Part shown: positions 57,370-64,000 of the stretch, one piece after another
Numbering within the stretch: position 1 is the stretch's first letter
Layout of the letters: each line of letters starts with the position of its first letter
Assembly (NCBI GenBank): GCA_947561585.1
Contig: CANNZV010001132.1
Span: forward strand, 187,289 to 251,288
Reading direction: 5' to 3'
Length of the DNA stretch: 64,000 nt
Source of the DNA: Caprella mutica
Lineage: Eukaryota > Arthropoda > Malacostraca > Amphipoda > Caprellidae
The notes under the pieces: model-generated
Told to the model about the DNA's origin: nothing
The model's input: the letters and a program-made list of their open reading frames with translations, nothing else
Databases searched by the model: none
Position numbers and translations under genes: made by a program

Positions 57370-58500
57370 CCACATATATTTTCCTTATCTTTATTTATCT
57401 CTCTGTCTAATTATGCGAGATACGAGGTGGTGGCTTGAATAGTAATTCTTATAGGAGCTTAATATAAAACTTCATTCACTAAATTAGATATTATTTTAAA
57501 ATCTACATTGTTAAATTTTAATGAACTGATGGTTAAACCAATATTGATAAAAACACACACACAGAGTATTTTCAATCTACCCATTGTAAATTAATTCTCA
57601 GATACACCACTTTCCCGTTAATTTAGAGTTTAAGGATACTTTAGAAGTTTCTGGTTAGGCTAAAAAAGTTTGTGTATATTTTTCCACATTACACTCTCAC
57701 ACCGCAAGGTTTAAAGTGCCTCTCCATCACTAACGGATGTGACAAACAATGACACCAAAAACAGAGGAAATGAATCAATGCGTCATCCATTTAATAAACT
57801 CTATGATCTCAAATAACACGTGGCATATACGCTAACGCCACCGTACTCGGAAAGTGGGCTTTAACATAGGTCATGACAGGTCAATGGGTAATTTCTAAAG
57901 GTCAGAGGTGATAGATTCATGTCCTATGTTTTACACCCACTTTTCGAGGACTGTGAGTGTTAGAGTACAGAGACACTCCACTAAGAACGAGTTATTATAT
58001 TATATTTTACAACACCTTTATAATAATATTTGTACCAAGTTACATCATTAAAACATTTACATGTTCATGAAGGATATTGAAAGAGAGTGAGAATGGTTTA
58101 AATTGGCTGCATTTATTCGTATAATGACATCACTATTTAGCTATCGCTATTGCATAGAGTTTGCAATGTAGCCACTAGGTTTTACAAGCTAAAATGTAGG
58201 CTAGATACTCCTAGAACTACATGCGACAAACAACCTACACTTTATTATCATAGTAAGGGAGAATTAGAGAAGTTATTAATGGCATACATTGAATAGACTC
58301 TAAAAATGCAAGAGAAGTAAAGCTCTTTACCAGCCTTCAGCAACAAGAGAGAGAATGGAGCTATTTTCAATGGTATATTATTATTGTGAGAAATTGTAGG
58401 GAGTATAGCAAGTTATTGTAGTTAATTAATTTATCATGGGATAGATGTCACTTTCTATCATTATAAACAATTCCATGGAGAAGCAATAGACAGAATGGAG
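57370..58500. other. Anonymous AT-rich sequence
   Basis: No gene recognised. 57700-57970 resembles, loosely, 28465-28620 (TCGGAAAGTG, then ACTTTTCGAGGACTG / CTTTCGAGAACTG), perhaps another dispersed family, too diverged to define. Confidence 0.35.
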
Positions 58501-58514
58501 GCAGTATCAATGGT

Positions 58515-58665
58515 ACCTACGTATCTATTTGAATATTATATCGGAGGCGTTATTCATTGAAATATTATATTGGGGCAGTATCCATGATACGTATCTATTT
58601 GAATATTATATCGGAGGCGTTATTCATTGAAATATTATATTGGGGCAGTATCCATGATACGTATC
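58515..58665. repeat. 70-bp direct repeat, two copies plus partial
   Basis: ACGTATCTATTTGAATATTA through GGGGCAGTATCCATGATACG recurs after 70 bases. Confidence 0.9.
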
Positions 58666-59036
58666 AATTGTATCACTGATACTGCCTTACACAATAAGGA
58701 GAAATGAAGTGAGAATATATCGAGTGACTGTAGGTAATATTGAGTCTTACTGTAGGTTAATCTGCTGGTGTTAGAGAGAAGTGACAGACAGACAGACAGA
58801 CTGGTGGAAGACTGGACTAACATTTAGTTACACTGAAATGGATGGACTGGATTGAGTAGTGGATGGAATGACGGCAACACTCAAAGGGAACCAATTGGGA
58901 GGTTAACTTTAACCTGGTTAGTACACTAGTAATTATTGTATACAATATTCAGCCTTCAGTGGCACAGTTAGCAAATAATATGAACTGTTACAGTTTGACT
59001 GAGGGTTACGAGTGAAGTACACAGGACATAGTGTCT

Positions 59037-59192
59037 TTGTACTTTACAAAGGACATGCCTTTGTACTTACAAAGGACATGCCTCTGTACTTACAAAGGAC
59101 ATGCCTCTGTACTTACAAAGGACATGCCTCTGTACTTTACAAAGGACATGCCTCTGTACTTTACAAAGGACATGCCTCTGTACTTTACACAG
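59037..59192. repeat. 24-25-bp minisatellite, about 6 copies
   Basis: Unit TGTACTTTACAAAGGACATG plus CCTC; some copies lack one T (TGTACTTACAAAGG). Confidence 0.95.
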
Positions 59193-59328
59193 CAATACCC
59201 ACTGCTTTCTCTGACCCTTTACAACAAACTATGAATATTAAAATGAGTAAAAAAAGCTGTTAAGTGGAGAGTTTTGAGCATCTGCTAAGGCATCTCTGTG
59301 ACAACACTAGACACCAACACACTCACTG

Positions 59329-59400
59329 GTACTAGTCTATTGGTAGAGAACTAGTCTATTGGTAGAGAACTAGTCTACTGGTAGAGAACTAGTGTACCAG
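59329..59400. repeat. 20-bp tandem repeat, about 3.5 copies
   Basis: Unit ACTAGTCTATTGGTAGAGA. Confidence 0.88.
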
Positions 59401-59575
59401 TACACACCAGTGGTTACAACATCAACTACAAGGGGGTGTAACACTAACTCCTCTGCTAGACTCAATCACATTAATTAACGGGAGAAAAGAAATACTAACT
59501 GTAATGAAAATAATCACCGACATGCAAATAAATATAAGTAGATAAAATAAGTAAAGCTGTTATTAAATATACTGT

Positions 59576-59787
59576 ACAGGGTAAGTTACGAGTTATTGAA
59601 CAGTTCCACATTCTCGGTCATATGAGAAAAATAATTAGTTATTCAATTCGTTATTTCAAATAGTATCCAAGATACCTCTATATGTATCATGGATACCAAT
59701 TAAAATGAAAGGTTTGAAATATATCATTATATATTATTTTCCAGCATGATCGAAAATGTGAATCGTCCAATTACTCGCCACTTACCC
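59576..59787. mobile_element. Hairpin-family copy, near-complete reference member
   Basis: Outer arm AGGGTAAGTTACGAGTTATT, inner AACAGTTCCACATTCTCGGT, central stem AGTATCCAAGATACC / GTATCATGGATACC, then CATGATCGAAAATGTGAATC and CTCGCCACTTACCCT. About 212 bases, almost all of which can pair. No ORF. The terminal GGTAAGT equals a 5' splice-site consensus. The target duplication is unclear. Confidence 0.88.
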
Positions 59788-60127
59788 TATCGGGAGCACA
59801 ACATTTGAGAGTACTATAGATAAAGAACAGTTAATTATCTACAGCCAATTAACTTAAAATGGACACTAAAATCTTTGGTTCAAAACTAGCGATACAAACA
59901 ACTAAATATTGGTACAAAAAATATATATATGATGGCTAGTAACATGTTTTTATTATGCATATTAGGTTTGTAAACTAGCTATAGCTTTTCTAGGTTACTG
60001 GGGAGACATAACTTAGAGATATTTCTATGGTAACAATCTATAATGATTTAGATACACTTAGTGCATAGTTACTTTGTTATTATTGAATGCTATTATACTA
60101 GTATGCAGTGTTCTCACATACACAATA

Positions 60128-60612
60128 TGATTTGGGTTCACATTAATGTGATTTGGATTCACATTAATGTGATTTGGGTTACCATTAATGTGATTTGGGT
60201 TCACATTAATGTGATTTGGGTTACCATTAATGTGATTTGGGTTCACATTAATGTGATTTGGGTTCACATTAATGTGATTTGGGTTACCATTAATGTGATT
60301 TGGGTTCACATTAATGTGATTTGGGTTCACATTAATGTGATTTGGGTTCACATTAATGTGATTTGGGTTCACATTAATGTGATTTGGGTTCACATTAATG
60401 TGATTTGGGTTCACATTAATGTGATTTGGGTTACCATTAATGTGATTTGGGTTCACATTAATGTGATTTGGGTTCACATTAATGTGATTTGGGTTCACAT
60501 TAATGTGATTTGGGTTCACATTAATGTGATTTGGGTTCACATTAATGTGATTTGGGTTACCATTAATGTGATTTGGGTTCACATTAATGTGATTTGGGTT
60601 CACATTAATGTC
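60128..60612. repeat. 21-bp minisatellite, about 23 copies
   Basis: Unit TGATTTGGGTTCACATTAAT plus G, with a TTACC variant in place of TTCAC in about one of four copies. Open in frames on both strands because the unit is divisible by three; not coding. Confidence 0.98.
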
Positions 60613-60749
60613 TTCAATGAAAAACCATTGCAAAGCCCTATAGATTAATTCAGACTACTTATTACATACATTATTACTCTATAACCATCAACAGGTAATT
60701 TAATAAATACTCATAACTTCTAGTAACTACAAATATTCTTCATGTTTTG

Positions 60750-60906
60750 CTGGGGTAAGATACAAATAATCGGACAGTTCCATATTCTAGATTATATAAA
60801 AATATGTGACAATTGGTATACCAATTGAAATAACGAGTTATAATGATTTATATATTTTATTACATGATCGACAATGTGAACTGTCCGATAATTCATAACT
60901 TACCCT
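60750..60906. mobile_element. Hairpin-family copy
   Basis: GGGGTAAGATACAAATAATC ... CAGTTCCATATTCTAG and CATGATCGACAATGTGAACT ... GATAATTCATAACTTACCC; short centre CAATTGGTATACCAATTG, a perfect 18-base palindrome. Confidence 0.85.
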
Positions 60907-60940
60907 CTAGCTAACCAATAGCACAACTTAAAGACCCAGT

Positions 60941-61282
60941 GCAACTTTTTATACCTCGACTGGAATGTGAATAAACTAATATGGGAACATCAGTGGTACA
61001 ATAATGTTAAACAGTTTGATATTTAAAACCTTTTTTATTTTATAATTACGCCATCTAGCGGTGAAAACGTCAATCTCCGTGCGTGCGTTTGTCACGTTTG
61101 TGTTCATAATATTCATCACCAAATCTGCAGCAACGCCATCTAGCGGTACAACTGACTATTCATTTAGCCCTAATTTTTCAGGTGTTTCATAACATTTAGA
61201 TGCACAGTTTCTAGAGTGTGTCACAATAATGTACGTCTGTTAGTTAATAAAATGAAGCGTGAGAAAAATTGCACCGAGTCTT
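60941..61282. mobile_element. Family D (TA-flanked) copy, compact form
   Basis: Ends AAGACCCAGTGCAACTTTTT and GAAAAATTGCACCGAGTCTT are inverted repeats of about 20 bases with TA on both sides (60939-60940 and 61283-61284). Interior motifs CATCTAGCGGT occur twice. 340 bases, no ORF. The TA duplication points to a Tc1/mariner-mobilised MITE (inference). Confidence 0.85.
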
Positions 61283-61284
61283 TA

Positions 61285-61655
61285 GAATCAGGGATTGGTG
61301 GTGACTTTTTTTTCTATGCAATAAATTCAAAAAAGTTCTACCAGAGCAATATTCACCTGAAAATATAAGATATGTATTAGATAATATTAATGTAATGCAA
61401 AAAGATAGGAATGGAATAGTTAGAGCAAATTAAGTAGATTTGCAAACCCTGTTTTCGATGTGTTATTATATGAAGCAATTATTCAATTATCTAAAGTAAT
61501 TAAAGATAAAAAATATCACCAGGTATACATAATATCTATCATTGCACAGAGAGTTGTGTATTTATTGCACAATGTGAACTGAAATGACAGATCTACCTTC
61601 ACAAAAAACATTCACTAAAACTAAAGAAAAAAAAAATTGAAATTACTGAAAACAA
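61285..61655. other. Anonymous AT-rich sequence
   Basis: No gene or repeat recognised. Confidence 0.4.
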
Positions 61656-61842
61656 CCCCATAACAACCACTGAATTGCAACAACCCCGTAACAACCACTG
61701 AATTGCAACAACCCCGTAACAACCACTGAATTGCAACAACCCCGTAACAACCACTGAATTGCAACAACCCCGTAACAACCACTGAATTGCAACAACCCCG
61801 TAACAACCACTGAATTGCAACAACCCCGTAACAACCATATCC
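61656..61842. repeat. 28-bp minisatellite, about 6.5 copies
   Basis: Unit CAACCCCGTAACAACCACTG plus AATTGCAA, nearly invariant. Confidence 0.97.
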
Positions 61843-61936
61843 CACAACCCAATGACAAGCATCTAACTGCACCCCCCTCCCCACCATTGGTCATAGTTAC
61901 TTCTACCTACCAAACTACTTTGCAGTTAAATACCTC

Positions 61937-62280
61937 AGGCCGTGCACACACCACGAGAGAGATAGCAAGAAAGATTGCAACATTGAACTGGGTAACACGG
62001 TAATACTATCTAGTGCGCACACTGAGAGAGAGAAAGAAAGATTGTAAGATAGTCAAAGAGAGTACTCGTCTCTCAGATGACTTCTCGCGAATCTTTCTTC
62101 AAGTTGAGTGTTCAGAGAGATGTAAGATTTCACACGGGTAAGTTTTAAATCAGGCACCCTCCTCTACGGATGCGGAACACATGATATGGCGGATGCAGTA
62201 GATATTTTCACTTGACTATCCTCTTCCAGTGTGCGCGGGTACTATCTTGCAATCTTTCTTTTGTTGTACGCGCGACCTTA
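61937..62280. mobile_element. Probable short inverted-repeat element
   Basis: The left end CAGGCCGTGCACACACCACG ... AGCAAGAAAGATTGCAA is matched inverted by the right end TTGCAATCTTTCTTTTGTTG ... CGCGCGACC, with GTGCGC repeats near both. The terminus is hAT-like in appearance, but no target duplication could be fixed. Confidence 0.5.
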
Positions 62281-62565
62281 GAGTAGAGACACTTTATTGT
62301 CACTACAGCATTTGGTGGCTACTCAGCATGTCTTACTCCAGTGCAGCTAATATCATAGAATTAGTAATTAGTTAGTAGAGCAATCTACTTAACATATCGA
62401 ACTATTAATTGGGAAGCTCATCTTATTAATAGCTATAGTTAATCTAGTACCTAAAGCCTAACTTTCTTAACCATATCAATTGTAGAAGCAAGCAGATTTT
62501 CCTCTAATTTGGCGATAGATAGAAAGGAGAATTTGTCACAGATTTTGGCTACAAAGCGAACTAAG
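62281..62565. other. Anonymous sequence
   Basis: Nothing recognised. Confidence 0.35.
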
Positions 62566-62735
62566 GTGAGTTCACAGTTATTGCTTATTTCACATTTTCG
62601 ATCATGAGAAATAAAGTATATAATATTTACCTTTTTTACTTAGCTATAGATTGGTATCTATGATACACGAGTAGGTATCATGGATATGAATTAGAATAAA
62701 AGACCGATAACTGGAAGGTTCCCCTGGTAGATTAA
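62566..62735. mobile_element. Hairpin-family copy, right arm damaged
   Basis: AAGGTGAGTTCACAGTTATT, ATTTCACATTTTCGATCATG, and central stem TTGGTATCTATGATACACG / GGTATCATGGATATGAATTA; the right arm is reduced to CGATAACTGGAAGGTTCCCC. Confidence 0.65.
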
Positions 62736-63241
62736 GATAATGTTTTACCTAGCTACCTACTGTCTTTTTGTGGATATAGTTAATTAATAAAAGCTCTATC
62801 CTTACTTAGGTAATTAAAATGGTGCTAAATAGCTTAAGACTAGAGGAGTATTATGCTGCTTAGAAGCTTATACTTTAGGCTAATGAGATTAGAAAGTGAT
62901 ATTGCTAAGTAGACTACAGATAGAAAATATAGAAAGATAACAACCTATGTACAACAGCACACACCAACACAATTCAGGGAATGACTTTGTGCTATACACA
63001 ACAGTTTAGGACTGGTAGAGGCAAGTGGTCGCAAAAGAGTTATGGTCGCACTAACCGGAATGCACTGTTAGAGTTCAATTGGCAGTATTGTAGCACAAGC
63101 AGTCGGTACAGAGTTATTATTCCTATTACACCGTTACGTTCCAGTCACATCTTTATGTTCCCATGAGCTACTTGTTTTCTCTTCTTATTACCTAAGTAGA
63201 GTGTGTTTGTAAGTCATTTCGTGTCAGGACAATTCCCTCTA
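62736..63241. other. Anonymous sequence downstream of the right-edge gene
   Basis: No gene recognised; includes sequence 3' of the putative poly(A) signal of the terminal exon at 63302-63525. Confidence 0.4.
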
Positions 63242-63301
63242 TTTATTAATGGTAATGTCACTTTAGAGTTCATCTCCTCACTGCACACTGTCGGCACTGT
63301 C

Positions 63302-63525
63302 TCATCTAGCGTCACTGCCTCTAGTCAGGTTAGTGGGCACTGAGACTGACATGCTGAGCTGACTCCTCTGGGAGGAGAGCTCCTCGAAAGTGTGGTGCTC
63401 CTCAAAAGGGTTCTGTATGACAGTGACAGGTGGGCCCGTAATTTCAGGCTCCCCATTGCCCCAGTATACCTGCGAGTCCTCTGGTCTCTGCAGACTGCTC
63501 TCGTCTAGCGGGTCAGACGCATCTT
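63302..63525 (-). CDS. Last coding exon of an unidentified gene (partial)
   Basis: After a good acceptor (TTTTTGTTCCCAG) the exon opens in phase 1 and encodes about 73 residues to TGA at 63302-63304: acidic and Ser/Thr-rich, with DASDPLDESSLQRPEDSQVY, NPFEEHHTFEEL and LSMSVSVPTNLTRG. It has the look of a cytoplasmic tail (acidic, NPF motif, no hydrophobic segment), but I do not recognise the family. AATAAA on the minus strand at 63247-63242 lies 55 bases after the stop. Codon use and GC content are like the CPD exons. The upstream exons must lie beyond 64000 because no candidate exon precedes it in the window. Confidence 0.6.
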
Positions 63526-64000
63526 CTGGGAACAAAAACGAGGATCTTTGGAGTTATTGTGGAGCAGATTAGATAATAAAAGAAAGTATATTCAAATTGT
63601 GATAAGAAGTATTAATTCGAATAGACCACCAAAGTAAAGTGAGTTCCATTTCAACACAGCTTAGGTATCTGCGAAATATTCCTACGTTATTTGTACGGGG
63701 ATAAAAATGATGTTCCTTACCATCTGAACAGCTAAAGATTCACTTAATCTTGGTAATAATTTGATATTTGAATACTTATTATCTAACCACATTCATTGCA
63801 GTAAAATTTAGCTTTTGGAAAAAGTTTTGAAATTAAAGAGTTACAAGTCATTTAAGACGTTTTCAGAAGTCTTTTGAGATGCTGTGCAGCAGTTATCTCC
63901 AAAGAGATGAGCAAAAGCACCACACAACCACTTGAAGCGACAGACACTGAGCAATTCACGCTAAAATGACTAAATAGCTAACACATAACTTTTGCATTTA
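63526..64000. other. Probable intron of the right-edge gene
   Basis: AT-rich, no exon-like ORF and no repeat. Assigned as intron only because the exon at 63525 needs upstream exons. Confidence 0.45.

Noticed and set aside
60058..60648. Asn/His-rich and Ile/Trp-rich 190-residue repeat ORFs
   Set aside because: 21-bp array, open on both strands at once; no promoter, splice or codon evidence.

Overview
The window looks like an AT-rich, repeat-laden animal genome, most probably an insect or other arthropod. Evidence: small phase-consistent GT-AG introns; a carboxypeptidase D (silver-type) gene; a TATA box about 32 bases from an arthropod-style TCAGT initiator; Tc1-like, hAT-like and jockey/CR1-group elements; and more than a dozen minisatellite arrays. 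No bacterial operons, tRNAs, rRNAs or CRISPR are visible. I cannot name the species.

There are three host genes, all on the minus strand. (1) 3769 to 2452: a soluble cytochrome b5-domain protein with a long acidic, Ser-rich N-terminal extension, a non-coding first exon and a recognisable core promoter. (2) About 50308 to 29041: a carboxypeptidase D gene of 32 coding exons, assembled here by matching splice phases throughout (1725 residues). It has a signal peptide, two peptidase domains with intact active sites, two peptidase-like domains that have lost zinc ligands and catalytic Glu, one transmembrane helix and a basic/acidic cytoplasmic tail. The sequence predicts at least three ends: the long tail, a short tail made by not using the last donor, and a truncated form in which exon 21 reads through its donor into a 184-residue proline-rich tail followed at once by AATAAA. 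(3) 63525 to 63302: the last coding exon of an unidentified gene whose other exons lie beyond the right edge.

Left half (1-29000): the b5 gene sits among large minisatellites (31 bp x 38, 25 bp x 91, 33 bp x 11, 20 bp x 94, 36 bp x 16, 25 bp x 14), three decayed Tc1/mariner-superfamily relics, a long-terminal-inverted-repeat element, and several dispersed families. Middle (29000-50300): CPD, whose introns are largely made of transposable elements; at least six introns each hold a copy of one hairpin (palindromic) family. Three minisatellites in this gene start at a functional boundary: a donor (exon 15), an acceptor (exon 29) and the stop codon (exon 32). Right part (50950-64000): a 5'-truncated LINE with a 12-bp target duplication, interrupted near its 3' end by a non-autonomous hAT-like element with an exact 8-bp duplication; a foldback element right beside the LINE; more hairpin copies; minisatellites; and the third gene's last exon.

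The most noteworthy signals are the proline-rich alternative end of CPD, the minisatellites seeded on its exon boundaries, and the hairpin family whose terminal repeats carry a strong 5' splice-site consensus (GGTAAGT) and which is frequent in CPD introns.
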